Below, piece by piece: positions 47,657 through 58,982 of a stretch of 64,000 nucleotides of DNA (its first letter is position 1; each line of letters opens with the position of its first letter). Made by a program: the position numbers and the translations under genes. The notes beneath the pieces were generated by a model. The model saw only the letters and a program-made list of their open reading frames with translations, made no database searches and was not told where the DNA came from. The stretch is from Gramella sp. AN32 (GTDB taxonomy: Bacteria > Bacteroidota > Bacteroidia > Flavobacteriales > Flavobacteriaceae). The stretch lies in NCBI RefSeq assembly GCF_023718305.1, contig NZ_QEYO01000021.1, forward strand, positions 1 to 64,000, read 5' to 3'.

Positions 47657-48130
47657 TTATCTCCCTTTTGCTCTATCCCCATTGAGCGTCATGACAAGAC
47701 TTACGGCAGAGGCCGCTAGTTTCCCGTCGCTCTTAAATATATCACATTTATAGGTCGTTATGGTTCTACCTTTATTAATGGGTTCAGCATAAGCTGTTAG
47801 CCTGTCGTTCCAAACTGGTCTAAAGAAGTTAATTTTGAAATCTATTGAAGTAAAAGATTCTCCCTCCATTACGATAGTCGAATGAGCAGTTCCAATGGCA
47901 GCATCTGCCAGCTCGCATAATAGACCGCCATGGATAGTACCCTGTTGATTACCATGCAGTTCAGTATTCGTATTGATCGCTAACTTTGCCTCACCAGGTT
48001 TGATTCCAATGATTTCGATCGAAAGCGTATTTGAGATAGGAGTAGGGTAATTGAAATAGGTTTTCTCTCCTTCCTGCAGATTCCCTGAAATCATTTTATC
48101 AATATACTCCAGAATAGGTATTTTTTTCAT
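47657..48130 (-). CDS. PaaI-family hotdog thioesterase
   Basis: A 157-residue hotdog-fold acyl-CoA thioesterase. The catalytic segment GNQQGTIHGGLLCELADAAIGTAHS (conserved HGG and Asp/Glu on the long helix) is diagnostic, and the following TSIDFKINFFRPV is typical of PaaI-like members. Probably hydrolyses aromatic or medium acyl-CoAs. It sits 21 bases after thiE on the same strand, but a link with thiamine synthesis is not evident. Confidence 0.9.
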   Translation of the reverse strand: MKKIPILEYIDKMISGNLQEGEKTYFNYPTPISNTLSIEIIGIKPGEAKLAINTNTELHGNQQGTIHGGLLCELADAAIGTAHSTIVMEGESFTSIDFKINFFRPVWNDRLTAYAEPINKGRTITTYKCDIFKSDGKLAASAVSLVMTLNGDRAKGR

Positions 48131-48151
48131 GTTAAAATTATTATCGGATTG

Positions 48152-48817
48152 CTATTTATTCAATATTCCTGATTCGCCGGATAGACCTAATGATCGCAAT
48201 TGAATAAAGGTTTTCTTTTTATCAGTACTATCATTTATTAAAGATGAAATTGCAATACCGTATAGACCGGTCCTGATCAATGGTTTTACATCTTCTTTTC
48301 TAATTCCACCAATAACTAGAAGTGGAATAGGGTTTTCATATTTTTCTCTCAATGAATCAATCAAAAATTTTATTGATGCCAATGAATGGAATTGTTTAAT
48401 TTCAGGTTTAGTAGCGCTTTTACGGTAATTGCCAAGACCGATGTAATCTACCAGTTTGTTTGAGTTATGAAAATTAAGTTCTTCCGAATTGTAGGCGGTA
48501 CCCCCAATTATTTTATCAGGACCTAGAATTTCCCTTGCTAATTCGTGGCTTGGGTCTTGGTTACCGAGATGAACACCGTCGGCATTTGTTTCCAATGCAA
48601 TATCTATGTAATCATTGATGATGAATGTGCTACCATGGTAATCACAAACATTTTTAATTTTTAAAGCGACATCAATTATCTTGGATTTACTTTCATTTTT
48701 AATCCTTAGCTGAACAAGTTCGGCACCAGCGCTACAGGCTTCTTGTGCCTGATCTAGGTGTGTTTTGTTCGGGTGCTCCTGAGTGATAAAGTGTATTTTC
48801 GGGATTCTTTTTATCAT
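48152..48817 (-). CDS. thiE: Thiamine phosphate synthase
   Basis: Joins hydroxymethylpyrimidine pyrophosphate and thiazole phosphate to thiamine monophosphate. The 221-residue TIM barrel shows AELVQLRIKNES near residue 34, FIINDYIDIALETNADGVHLG near 80 and GLGNYRKSATKP near 146, followed by PLLVIGGI near 186. The order thiC-thiD-thiE with short spacers (thiD to thiE 10 bases) fits an operon of the pyrimidine branch and coupling step; thiazole genes (thiS, thiG, thiH) are not in this window. Confidence 0.93.
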   Translation of the reverse strand: MIKRIPKIHFITQEHPNKTHLDQAQEACSAGAELVQLRIKNESKSKIIDVALKIKNVCDYHGSTFIINDYIDIALETNADGVHLGNQDPSHELAREILGPDKIIGGTAYNSEELNFHNSNKLVDYIGLGNYRKSATKPEIKQFHSLASIKFLIDSLREKYENPIPLLVIGGIRKEDVKPLIRTGLYGIAISSLINDSTDKKKTFIQLRSLGLSGESGILNK

Positions 48818-48827
48818 TTTCTGAAAA

Positions 48828-51424
<2,597 letters not shown>

Positions 51425-51523
51425 TCAATGATGTCCATATTTTACTATGAGTTAGCAGTTAACTAGCGTTATTTTGCTCCAACATTACGGATTTCGTATA
51501 TAGATATATTTAGATTTTAAGGT

Positions 51524-52309
51524 ATGTACCAGCTATTCGAACCATCCCAAAGCTTAAGACATGTAGTAAAATACTATTGGCTTCTGGATTTAAACGGGGC
51601 GAAAGGCAGTATGAAAGATCATTTGTTCGCTTATCCCTATGTAAATTGGGTCTTTACAATCGGTAACCCCTATGTGATAAAGAATAAGTTATTGGGTTCT
51701 ACAATAGTAAAGGATACCCGCATCATTGGACCCCGTACCACGATTAGTGAATATGTTCACCCGGCAGGGAGTTTAACATTCGGAATTACCTTCCATACTG
51801 GCTCCACAGTATCACTTTTCAATAAGAGCACTAATTTAATTACGGACAAAATAATTACTTATGATCAGCTTTTGCCAGGAATGCATTGGTTGAATTCTCT
51901 CTTCATGAAAACCAGTATTGAAAATTTCCTGGCAGAATTAAATTTACAGTTGGATGCTTTAATCAATACGAATGAAATAAAAGGATACATTCTATATAAG
52001 CAATTTAGTGCGTTACTAGAGGATGGAACACATTACAATACATCTACTAAAAATCTCGCCTCCAAAATTAATATAAGTCAGAGACAGCTACAGAGGATTA
52101 CACTTAAATACGTGGGGTTATCACCAAAACAGGTGCAAAGTATGATCCGCTGCAAATTAGCTCTTTGCAGTATCCAACAGTCCGGTCAAAGTTCTGATCT
52201 TTACCAGTATGGTTATTATGATCAAAACCATTTCATTAAGGATGTCAAAAAATGGACCGGAAAGACACCGGGCCAGGTTCTTAAAGTTGTTTCAAATATC
52301 AGTTTATAA
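51524..52309 (+). CDS. AraC-family transcriptional regulator
   Basis: A 261-residue regulator. The N-terminal domain (PSQSLRHVVKYYWLLD, PDGCV-like ANYNWVFTIGNP, HPAGSLTFGITFHTGS) is of the DUF6597 type common in flavobacteria. The C-terminal AraC HTH pair at about 165-255 includes LASKINISQRQLQRITLKYVG and a second helix ending DVKKWTGKTPGQV. It is divergent from thiC across 156 bases but could regulate unrelated genes. Confidence 0.88.
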   Translation: MYQLFEPSQSLRHVVKYYWLLDLNGAKGSMKDHLFAYPYVNWVFTIGNPYVIKNKLLGSTIVKDTRIIGPRTTISEYVHPAGSLTFGITFHTGSTVSLFNKSTNLITDKIITYDQLLPGMHWLNSLFMKTSIENFLAELNLQLDALINTNEIKGYILYKQFSALLEDGTHYNTSTKNLASKINISQRQLQRITLKYVGLSPKQVQSMIRCKLALCSIQQSGQSSDLYQYGYYDQNHFIKDVKKWTGKTPGQVLKVVSNISL

Positions 52310-52310
52310 T

Positions 52311-52358
52311 AAAAAGACAGGAATCAAGGTTAGGAGTTTATCTAATCTGTCCTTTTTC
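52311..52358. terminator. Probable bidirectional terminator between convergent genes
   Basis: AAAAAGACAG (52311-52320) pairs, with one bulged base, with CTGTCCTTTTT (52347-52357) around a longer loop. It lies between the AraC gene stop and the converging small hypothetical gene. The bulge and loop length lower the confidence. Confidence 0.5.
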
Positions 52359-52361
52359 TCT

Positions 52362-52697
52362 TTAAACTTCTTCAAGTACAGATTGGCCTTGTGTTTTATC
52401 TCCGGAAGTCCAAGTCCACTTTTCATAAAGTCTTATTTTCCCGTTAGATAAAATTTCAGGCTTAGAGTTGCAAACTCCTGTTTTCAATTTTCCATCTTGC
52501 CCAACCTGTTGATAAGACATATTGATTTCTCCATTTCTACTTACCACCCCAATAATTTGTCCGAATTTCACATTTTCGCTCATATATTCCGAAATTAGCA
52601 GATCGTCTTTTTGCTTATAAAGGAATATTGTATTTGAAGACAAGTCTGAATTCCCGCTGGAGCTTATTAATTTGAAGATTTTATTATTATAATCCAT
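52362..52697 (-). CDS. Small conserved flavobacterial protein (often mislabelled N-acetylglutamate synthase)
   Basis: A compact beta-rich protein of about 111 residues with no signal peptide or enzyme motif. The pattern YNNKIFKLISSSGN, QIIGVVSRNGEINMSYQQV and KIRLYEKWTWTSGDKT is that of a small family widespread in Bacteroidota which databases frequently name N-acetylglutamate synthase without evidence. I choose ATG at 52697; an ATG three codons upstream is possible. Function unknown. Confidence 0.75.
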   Translation of the reverse strand: MDYNNKIFKLISSSGNSDLSSNTIFLYKQKDDLLISEYMSENVKFGQIIGVVSRNGEINMSYQQVGQDGKLKTGVCNSKPEILSNGKIRLYEKWTWTSGDKTQGQSVLEEV

Positions 52698-52740
52698 AAG
52701 TATCATAAGTTTTTAGATATTATGATAATAAGTTTCATTT

Positions 52741-53508
52741 TTAAATATTAAAGTTTATCCAATCCCCATCCTCCGGGATAATACAACGGGAGAGTAAGCC
52801 GTTTTGATCCAGAATAGTTCTATTGTAATTTCTGTCTTCAGTACAGGGACTAACAGCTTCCAGGTGGGTTATGACGACCTTTTTTTCCGGAAAGTCTTTA
52901 CAAAGCCTAATAACCTGTTCTGCGGTCATTGTAACTTCATCTCCTATTTGAAATTTGGCAGAACCTGCTGCAACTATCAGAATGTCGGGATCATGAGCGA
53001 TGACAGTTTGCTTTATTTCATCGCTATAAATAGAATCTCCAATAAAATAAATACTATCCTCATTGGCAGAAACGATAAAGCCGTTGACTTCTCCCATTTT
53101 CTCCCCAATTTCTCCCGTACCATGCAAACCTGGAGTAATTTTTACATTGAATCCGCTTATATTTAATTCGTCGTTAATTGCCTTTATGTTGGTAAAACCA
53201 TATTTTCTTATTTCACCTTCAATTCTCTCATCGCAAATGATAGGTATTTGTTTTTCGAGCAATTCTACCGCGGTCTCATCCCAATGATCCGGGTGTAAAT
53301 GAGATACAAGAATAAAATCAACTTCAGCGAGTATGTTTTTCAGTTCCTTGTCTGTAAACGGCAGGTCTACTAGTGGATTGTCTCTTTTATCTTTTGACCA
53401 GGGAAAAGGGCCAAATGATCCCTTTTCACCTAACATGGGATCAATAAGTAATTTTTTACCTGCTATGCTTAAATGAACGGTTGCGTTACGCCAAAGTTGA
53501 ATTTTCAT
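52741..53508 (-). CDS. MBL-fold metal-dependent hydrolase (UlaG-like)
   Basis: A 255-residue beta-lactamase-fold hydrolase. The metal-binding HLHPDH is near residue 93 (HxHxDH), with further ligands in PGLHGTGE and FIGDSIYSDE (Asp), and a late His in KVVITHLEAV. N-terminal WRNATVHLSIAGKKLLIDPM is typical of the UlaG-like branch that includes N-acyl-PE hydrolase relatives. It is divergent from an HxlR regulator across 95 bases that contain a perfect dyad, so the regulator probably controls it. Confidence 0.9.
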   Translation of the reverse strand: MKIQLWRNATVHLSIAGKKLLIDPMLGEKGSFGPFPWSKDKRDNPLVDLPFTDKELKNILAEVDFILVSHLHPDHWDETAVELLEKQIPIICDERIEGEIRKYGFTNIKAINDELNISGFNVKITPGLHGTGEIGEKMGEVNGFIVSANEDSIYFIGDSIYSDEIKQTVIAHDPDILIVAAGSAKFQIGDEVTMTAEQVIRLCKDFPEKKVVITHLEAVSPCTEDRNYNRTILDQNGLLSRCIIPEDGDWINFNI

Positions 53509-53578
53509 AATTTTTAAATTAATTTTAAAATGATTTAATGCCCTAAATTAGATGGTATTGAAACCTTATAAAAGAAGT

Positions 53579-53592
53579 TTACCTGCTGGTAA
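53579..53592. promoter_or_regulatory. Operator-like dyad in the HxlR/MBL divergent spacer
   Basis: TTACC-TGCT-GGTAA is a perfect 5-bp inverted repeat centred 18 bases before the HxlR ATG, in the spacer shared with the MBL hydrolase gene. HxlR proteins bind such dyads as dimers (family knowledge); binding here is inferred. Confidence 0.5.
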
Positions 53593-53603
53593 CCCGAAAA
53601 AAT

Positions 53604-53918
53604 ATGACTTACAAGGATTTTGAAAATTGCGGCCTTAAAAAAAGTTTAGATTTGCTTTCAGGAAAATGGAAGCCACTTATATTACACCATTTGTTCCTGG
53701 AGGATAAAATCAGGTTTATAGAACTATGGCGCATGATGCCAAGAGTCTCGAAAAAGGTTTTGCTCGAGCAGTTAAAAAATATGGAGGAAGATCAATTGAT
53801 CAGGCGTATTGAAATCAAGTCTTTTCCCACGCAGGTATACTACAGTCTTCATGAGAATACCCGGGCTCTGGGCCCTGCATTGCAGATTATGGAAAGATGG
53901 GGTAGCAATAGGTGCTAA
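53604..53918 (+). CDS. HxlR-family winged-helix regulator
   Basis: A 104-residue MarR-superfamily regulator: CGLKKSLDLLSGKWKPLILHHL (the HxlR opening with conserved Cys9), then MMPRVSKKVLLEQLKNMEEDQLI and the wing RRIEIKSFPTQVYYSLHE. HxlR proteins respond to reactive electrophiles or redox changes through this Cys. It is divergent from the MBL hydrolase and near a quinone reductase-like gene, both plausible targets. Confidence 0.92.
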   Translation: MTYKDFENCGLKKSLDLLSGKWKPLILHHLFLEDKIRFIELWRMMPRVSKKVLLEQLKNMEEDQLIRRIEIKSFPTQVYYSLHENTRALGPALQIMERWGSNRC

Positions 53919-54064
53919 TTCGATTTGATAAATTGAAAAAAGGTGGGCAATACGTTCTTAGAGGAGTTGGATTTTTTCTATGATATTATTTAATTCTACT
54001 AAACTCTTTCTGTAAAATCACGGAATTTTCGAAATAAGGTAATTTTTCATAAGGCAATTTAAAA

Positions 54065-55027
54065 ATGAACTCTTTAGTATTCGAGCAAACAGGTAAAGCA
54101 GAGGAGGTCCTGAAATATAAAAATATAAAAACTCCAAAACCTGCCAAAGGCCATATCCTGATAAAAATGCTGGCAAGTCCTATAAATCCCAATGATTTTA
54201 TGTTCATTGAAAGAAGCTATAGAATAGTGCCGGAGTTTCCTGAAATTGCCGGTCTGGAAGGGACAGGTAGAATCTTTGAAAACGGAGGTGATAAGAATTA
54301 TCCTGTTGGGAGTCTGGTTGCATTTAGACAAAAGGGTACCTGGGCAGAGTATGTAACAGTCCCTAAGGAAAATATCTTAAAATTACCAGGCAATTTTCCT
54401 TTACACAAGGCGGCTCAAATTTCCTTAAATCCTCTTACAGCATGGGCGCTATTAGAACAAACCAATGCAAAATCCGGTGATTATATTATTCTTTCAGCGG
54501 GTAATTCATCTATTAGCCGGTTAATTTCTCAATTTTCGTTAAAGTTGGGAGTAAAAACAATTCATATCGTTAGAAATAAAGAACTTTTTAATAAATCTAC
54601 TGCTTTTGGTCCCTGTGAGGTCGTTGAAGAAAACAAGCTTAATGAATTTTTTGAAAAGTTTTCAAGGCATCATACTATATCGGCATTTCTAGATGCTGTA
54701 GGAGGGGAGCTGGCTAGTTCTGTATTTACATTTCTTTCTCCCGGAGCAAAAGTCATACATTATGGACTACTTGGCACTGAGAAGGTAAGTTATTATAATT
54801 CAGAAATAATTTTTAAAAATATTTCGGTACATGGTTTTGGAATTGATTTCTGGAAGCAACATAAATCTAATACAAAAATATCCATGATCTGGGATGAAAT
54901 CATTGAAATAGTAAGCTCAGAAGATTTTATCATGCCTGTGAAAGCTCAATTCCCATTAAGTGAATTTGAGACAGCCATACGTGTTTCAAAGAACAAAAAA
55001 CCGGGAAAAGTTTTATTTATATCCTAA
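54065..55027 (+). CDS. Medium-chain dehydrogenase/reductase, quinone- or enoyl-reductase type
   Basis: A 320-residue zinc-independent MDR. The N-terminal GroES-like domain shows GHILIKMLASPINPNDFMFIE, EIAGLEGTGRIFENGGD and GTWAEYVTVP. The Rossmann domain follows from about residue 130 (GDYIILSAGNSSISRLISQ). The zinc-ligand cysteines of alcohol dehydrogenases are missing. PNDFMFIERSYRIVPEFP resembles mitochondrial-type trans-2-enoyl-CoA reductases. NAD(P)H-dependent reduction of a quinone or enal is likely; the true substrate is unknown. Confidence 0.85.
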   Translation: MNSLVFEQTGKAEEVLKYKNIKTPKPAKGHILIKMLASPINPNDFMFIERSYRIVPEFPEIAGLEGTGRIFENGGDKNYPVGSLVAFRQKGTWAEYVTVPKENILKLPGNFPLHKAAQISLNPLTAWALLEQTNAKSGDYIILSAGNSSISRLISQFSLKLGVKTIHIVRNKELFNKSTAFGPCEVVEENKLNEFFEKFSRHHTISAFLDAVGGELASSVFTFLSPGAKVIHYGLLGTEKVSYYNSEIIFKNISVHGFGIDFWKQHKSNTKISMIWDEIIEIVSSEDFIMPVKAQFPLSEFETAIRVSKNKKPGKVLFIS

Positions 55028-55076
55028 AGGTTATTTTTTTTGTCTGGTTATAAGCAGCCCATAGTACCAATTATGT

Positions 55077-55646
55077 TTACAACGATAGATATTTTTCAGT
55101 TGTCATTACTGCGGAGTAATAATAATCCATCGCTGCCAGGAAAGATTTTTGAACTTCACTAGCTTCTACTTTCTCTCCAAATATTTCTAAATCTTTGGTG
55201 GCGCAGGCATCCCCAATAACTATACAGTCAAATCCAAGATCCTTGGCATGTCGAGTTGTAGCATCCACGCACATATGGGTCATCATTCCGCATATCACCA
55301 ATTTTTCGATATTCATTTTATGTAGGGTTTCCAATAATTCGGTTTCCCTGAAACTGTTTGGATAATTTTTAATTATAACGATCTCCCTTTCTATGGGTTT
55401 TACGTTTTTGTGAATCTCCATACCCCGCGTTCCGGGAATAAAAAATTTAGAGTCTGGCCGGGTTGACTTATGCTGGATATGAATTACAGGGCTTTTTTCT
55501 TTTCTGAATTCATCTAAAATTTTCTTGGCATTCAAGCTGGCTTTTTCTGGATTTGACAGTTCCATTTTTCCACCAGGAAAATAATCCTGCTGAATATCAA
55601 TTAGTATTAAAGCTGTTTTTAGATTTTCCCTTTCTGAAGATTGCAT
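55077..55646 (-). CDS. Isochorismatase-family cysteine hydrolase
   Basis: A 189-residue hydrolase of the nicotinamidase/isochorismatase fold. The catalytic Asp is in ALILIDIQQDYFPGG, and the nucleophile Cys in LVICGMMTHMCVDATTRHA. IVIIKNYPNSF carries the family Lys region. It could act on amides such as nicotinamide-like compounds; annotation beyond the family is not justified. Converges on the MDR gene with a 49-base spacer. Confidence 0.9.
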   Translation of the reverse strand: MQSSERENLKTALILIDIQQDYFPGGKMELSNPEKASLNAKKILDEFRKEKSPVIHIQHKSTRPDSKFFIPGTRGMEIHKNVKPIEREIVIIKNYPNSFRETELLETLHKMNIEKLVICGMMTHMCVDATTRHAKDLGFDCIVIGDACATKDLEIFGEKVEASEVQKSFLAAMDYYYSAVMTTEKYLSL

Positions 55647-55812
55647 TATTCTTATTTGAAGTATTATAATTCGCCTGGAGCGATTCGGTTAGATTACATA
55701 CTGCAGAGTTTTAAATCTGAAAAAAAAGTATAAACCCAATTGGCCTTGCTCTTAGCCTTAGTTCGACGGTCTAATTTATGGAATTTTATATGATAAATGT
55801 CGGCCGTTAGCC

Positions 55813-56442
55813 TCAGCCTTGTATATCCTGAATTTGTTTATAAACTTTCCTTTCAGATTTTTGAAAGATTTCACCTCCAAATTCTTCATTATCTAATGAG
55901 ATGATATTTATATCTTTTATACCCATTATGCCGAAAATAAATTTTAAATAAGTCGTTTGAAAATTCATTTGTTCGTTTTCTTCGTTTTCGCCGTAACCGG
56001 TATCACCACGAGTTGAAAGAACAAACATTTTTTTATTCTCTAAAAGTCCAACATAATCTCCGTCGGGCTTTCCGGATCGAAATTTCCATGTCTCATTTAT
56101 TCTCATAAGCTGATCTATGTAACATTTTAAACCACTTGGAATAGACCAGTTGTACATAGGTGTTCCAATCACGTAGATATCATGCTCTTTGAATTCTTTA
56201 ACCAGATTATTACTGAATTCAACACCGAGCTGATTTTCTTTATTTCTTTCTTCAGGGGGGATAAATGCACTTGCGATCCAGTTTTTATCAAGTGGAGGTA
56301 TGTGATTTAATCCAACTTCTCTGTAGGAAAATTGGTCCCCTGGGTTTTTCTCTTTCCAGTTTTTCTCGAATAAGCTTGTAAGTTTTCGACTTTCAGATCG
56401 TTCATCGCGTACGCTGGCATTAATAATAAGCACTTTATTCAT
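55813..56442 (-). CDS. FMN-dependent NAD(P)H oxidoreductase (AzoR/NQO-like)
   Basis: A 209-residue flavodoxin-fold enzyme. VLIINASVRDERSESRKL near residue 4 is the FMN-phosphate loop, and IYVIGTPMYNWSIPSGLKCYIDQLMR near residue 92 matches azoreductases; FVLSTRGDTGYGE lies in the second flavin loop. Probably reduces quinones or azo compounds with two electrons. Together with the HxlR regulator, MDR and isochorismatase genes it suggests a detoxification neighbourhood. Confidence 0.9.
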   Translation of the reverse strand: MNKVLIINASVRDERSESRKLTSLFEKNWKEKNPGDQFSYREVGLNHIPPLDKNWIASAFIPPEERNKENQLGVEFSNNLVKEFKEHDIYVIGTPMYNWSIPSGLKCYIDQLMRINETWKFRSGKPDGDYVGLLENKKMFVLSTRGDTGYGENEENEQMNFQTTYLKFIFGIMGIKDINIISLDNEEFGGEIFQKSERKVYKQIQDIQG

Positions 56443-56506
56443 TTAATTCATTTTTCAATTAGGAATCAAAATTCTAAAAATGAAAGATGAAAAAAATTGA
56501 TCTAGT

Positions 56507-57088
56507 TTAAGAAGAAAAAATTTTATTGCGAATTCTACTAAGAAATTCCGGGGTAATACCCAGATATGAAGCAATTAGGTAGTTTGGGACTCTTTTGGAA
56601 ATGTCAGGGTAGCTTTCTAAAAAATCCTTATAACGTTCTTCAGCTGTCATTATATGATTTCCAATCATACGTTTTTGAAGACTTCCTATATAATTTTCAA
56701 GAATGATCCGAAAAAAACGCTCTAACTTGGGTATTTCAAAAAGCATTTTCTGAAAGCTTTCGTAGTTTATCTGTAATAAATCGGTTCTTTCCAGTGCCTG
56801 AATATTAAAGAGTGATGGCTTTTGTTTTTGAAAGCTCTCTATGTCGGTTGCCCACCAGTTTTCTATTGCGAAATAAACAATCTCTTCTTTTCCTGTTTTG
56901 GGATTAATGTAAAAAGCTTTCAGAGTTCCTTTTATAATAAAATTATCGGTTTTACTTATTTCTCCATTGGTAAGAAGATAATCTTCCTGCTCAATTGTCT
57001 TTTCTTTCCAGAAGCTCTTTATGAAATTTTTCTCCTCGGGATTCAATTTAACGTGTTCAGAAATTTTATCGATTAATAGGTGTTTCAT
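56507..57088 (-). CDS. Crp/Fnr-family transcriptional regulator
   Basis: A 193-residue regulator with an N-terminal cyclic-nucleotide-binding-like beta-roll (residues about 25-115: EEDYLLTNGEISKTDNFIIKGTLKAFYIN) and a C-terminal HTH_Crp ending in PNYLIASYLGITPEFLSRIRNKI. Such short Crp-like proteins are very common in Bacteroidota and usually lack known effectors. Its target may be the adjacent oxidoreductase, 64 bases downstream. Confidence 0.9.
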   Translation of the reverse strand: MKHLLIDKISEHVKLNPEEKNFIKSFWKEKTIEQEDYLLTNGEISKTDNFIIKGTLKAFYINPKTGKEEIVYFAIENWWATDIESFQKQKPSLFNIQALERTDLLQINYESFQKMLFEIPKLERFFRIILENYIGSLQKRMIGNHIMTAEERYKDFLESYPDISKRVPNYLIASYLGITPEFLSRIRNKIFSS

Positions 57089-57170
57089 ATAAACCGTTAT
57101 AAAAACATTTTAGAGTAAGTGGATGGCGTATCAGGAAGCAGAAAGGAAGGATTAGCTATTTTCATGGATT

Positions 57171-57233
57171 CTAAAATGACATTTTCTCAACAATAACCGT
57201 AAGTTGAGATAAATCACCTTTAGCACCAGTATT
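57171..57233 (-). pseudogene. C-terminal remnant of an NTF2/SnoaL-like gene
   Basis: Directly after the PhzF stop, an open tail reads NTGAKGDLSQLTVIVEKMSF and ends in TAG. It matches the C-terminus of the NTF2-like protein at 58592-58969 (FKGAKGVTIKSITTYVIEI). There is no room for the rest of the gene, so it is a leftover end. Confidence 0.5.
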
Positions 57234-58051
57234 TATATTCTTAACTCTCCTTTCAATACTATTTGAGCTTCACTTTTTATCGTTAATTTTTTGTCACTAA
57301 TTAGTTCCACTTCCATAAATCCTGTTCTTTCAGAACATTGATATGAATTCATTTTCTTTTTATTCAGGCGCGTACTCCAATATTTAGATAAGAACGTATG
57401 AGTTCCTCCAGTTACTGGGTCTTCATTAGTTCCACTCCAAGGCCAGAAGTATCTTGATTCAAAGTCATAGCCATTTCTTTGCGAGATTGTGGTTACTAAT
57501 ACTCCGTTTATTGAATTATGAGATTGTTTTAATTTTTCAAAATCTGGCGACAGACTTTGTAATAGTTTATCACTCTCAATTTCTATAAGTAGAATGTTTG
57601 TTTCTTGGTTAAATTCACTGTTAACTATTTCTTTTATTCCGAGGGCTTTGAGTAATTCTTCGGGAGCATTTTGTGGAACTGTATCGAAAACTGGAAATTC
57701 CATTTCAATTGTTGCTCCAGACTTTTTAATTAGTAAATCTAATCCCTGAATATTTTCGAAATGAATTTTTTCCATTTCGGGAAAGATTTCAAATAACACT
57801 TTTGCCGCTGCCATTGTTGCATGTCCACAAAGAGGAATTTCCATTATCGGAGAAAAATATCTTATCGAGTATTTATTCTGCTCTTCAATTTTATTTATAA
57901 ATGCCGTTTCTGAAAGACCTAATTCTTTTGCGATCAATTGCATTTGTTCATTCAACAATGTATTATTTAAAATACAAACACCTGCTGGATTTCCTTTAAA
58001 AGGCTTATCTGTAAAAGAGTCAACTATATATGTTTCTATTCTTTCGGTCAT
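57233..58051 (-). CDS. PhzF-family epimerase/isomerase
   Basis: A 272-residue diaminopimelate-epimerase-fold protein of the PhzF type. IETYIVDSFTDKPFKGNPAGVCIL opens the protein (catalytic Glu usually near residue 45: LSETAFINK), with IPLCGHATMAAAKVLFE and SRYFWPWSGTNEDPVTGGTHTFLSKYW completing the family signature. Substrate unknown; phenazine genes are absent here. Confidence 0.9.
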   Translation of the reverse strand: MTERIETYIVDSFTDKPFKGNPAGVCILNNTLLNEQMQLIAKELGLSETAFINKIEEQNKYSIRYFSPIMEIPLCGHATMAAAKVLFEIFPEMEKIHFENIQGLDLLIKKSGATIEMEFPVFDTVPQNAPEELLKALGIKEIVNSEFNQETNILLIEIESDKLLQSLSPDFEKLKQSHNSINGVLVTTISQRNGYDFESRYFWPWSGTNEDPVTGGTHTFLSKYWSTRLNKKKMNSYQCSERTGFMEVELISDKKLTIKSEAQIVLKGELRI

Positions 58052-58137
58052 TTTTTATGGCGGTGCTAATGTCGTGCTTTTATCACAAGTTGCGGGAGTA
58101 GGGATGTATTTACCATTTACTTTACAGCTTTCTAAGA

Positions 58138-58193
58138 TTACAATTTTTCTACAATAACCTTGATTTTACATATACCGCTTTTGCACCTGTAAT
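58138..58193 (-). pseudogene. Second C-terminal remnant of an NTF2/SnoaL-like gene
   Basis: Immediately after the VOC gene stop, the sequence reads TGAKAVYVKS and, after a one-base shift, VIVEKL with a TAA stop. This again parallels the tail GAKGVTIKSITTYVIE of the intact NTF2-like gene and the remnant at 57171. It is worn and frameshifted. Confidence 0.45.
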
Positions 58194-58583
58194 TTATCCC
58201 TCATAATTATGAAAGTCAGTAATAGTCCAGTAATAACCATCAATATCTAGTAATGAAAATTCTTTCTTGGTAGAATTTGGATTAATGTGAAGATCTTCTT
58301 CAATTGGATATTTCATTTCTTTGATTGTTTGAAAAATTCTCTCCAGCTTGTGGGTTTTGTAATAAAGAATAAGTCCGTTTCCTGGAATAACATTCGAGTC
58401 TACCATAGTTGGATGTTCATGCTCTCCCCATTTATGAAGACAAATCAAGATTTCTCCACTTTCATCTTCAAGTACTGCAAATTCGTTTCCTCCGTGCTTT
58501 CTTTTACAACCGAAAACCATTTGAAACCATAGGGCGCTTTTACTAATATCCTTTACAGCTATTATCGGGTCAATTTTATTCAT
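58194..58583 (-). CDS. VOC-family (glyoxalase/bleomycin-resistance fold) protein
   Basis: A 129-residue vicinal-oxygen-chelate fold protein: DPIIAVKDISKSALWFQMVFGCKR at the start, GEILICLHKW, NGLILYYKT, and the C-terminal FSLLDIDGYYWTI typical of the family. No antibiotic specificity can be inferred. It is eight bases downstream of the NTF2-like gene. Confidence 0.88.
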   Translation of the reverse strand: MNKIDPIIAVKDISKSALWFQMVFGCKRKHGGNEFAVLEDESGEILICLHKWGEHEHPTMVDSNVIPGNGLILYYKTHKLERIFQTIKEMKYPIEEDLHINPNSTKKEFSLLDIDGYYWTITDFHNYEG

Positions 58584-58591
58584 TTTGCAAT

Positions 58592-58969
58592 CTAGATTTC
58601 AATCACGTAGGTTGTTATCGATTTTATTGTAACACCCTTTGCTCCTTTAAATTTGTAAAAATCTGAGAAAGCATATTTTTTCCCATTTTTCAATTCTATA
58701 ATTCCATTTACCGCGCCTTCTTTACCGTGCGATAATATTTGATCAATTATCAATTCTTTGGCTTGTTCGGATTTAAGTCTCTCCAATTCTTGTGAAAATT
58801 GTTCTTTACCTTCAATTCTTAGTTTTCCAATGATATTCCAAACAATTTCATCGGTGACGCTTTCGGATATAAATTTTAAGTCACCTTTTGCAAAAGCAAT
58901 ATTGAAATTTTTTAAAAATTCCATTTTTGGAGAGTTTCCACAACTAGGAGTTGAAACTATGTTGGTCAT
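58592..58969 (-). CDS. NTF2/SnoaL-like small protein
   Basis: A 125-residue alpha+beta cone-fold protein: MEFLKNFNIAFAKGDLKFISESVTDEIVWNIIG at the N-terminal half and YAFSDFYKFKGAKGVTIKSITTYVIEI at the end. These proteins can be small isomerases or ligand-binding domains. Two eroded copies of its C-terminal segment occur in the neighbouring spacers. Confidence 0.85.
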   Translation of the reverse strand: MTNIVSTPSCGNSPKMEFLKNFNIAFAKGDLKFISESVTDEIVWNIIGKLRIEGKEQFSQELERLKSEQAKELIIDQILSHGKEGAVNGIIELKNGKKYAFSDFYKFKGAKGVTIKSITTYVIEI

Positions 58970-58982
58970 TCTGCTTTTAAAT

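Noticed and set aside
52362-52697. N-acetylglutamate synthase function for the small protein
   Set aside because: The name is often attached to this family, but a 111-residue protein without acetyltransferase motifs does not support it.
58194-58583. Bleomycin or fosfomycin resistance gene
   Set aside because: Only the general VOC fold is supported; no specific resistance-family motif is visible.
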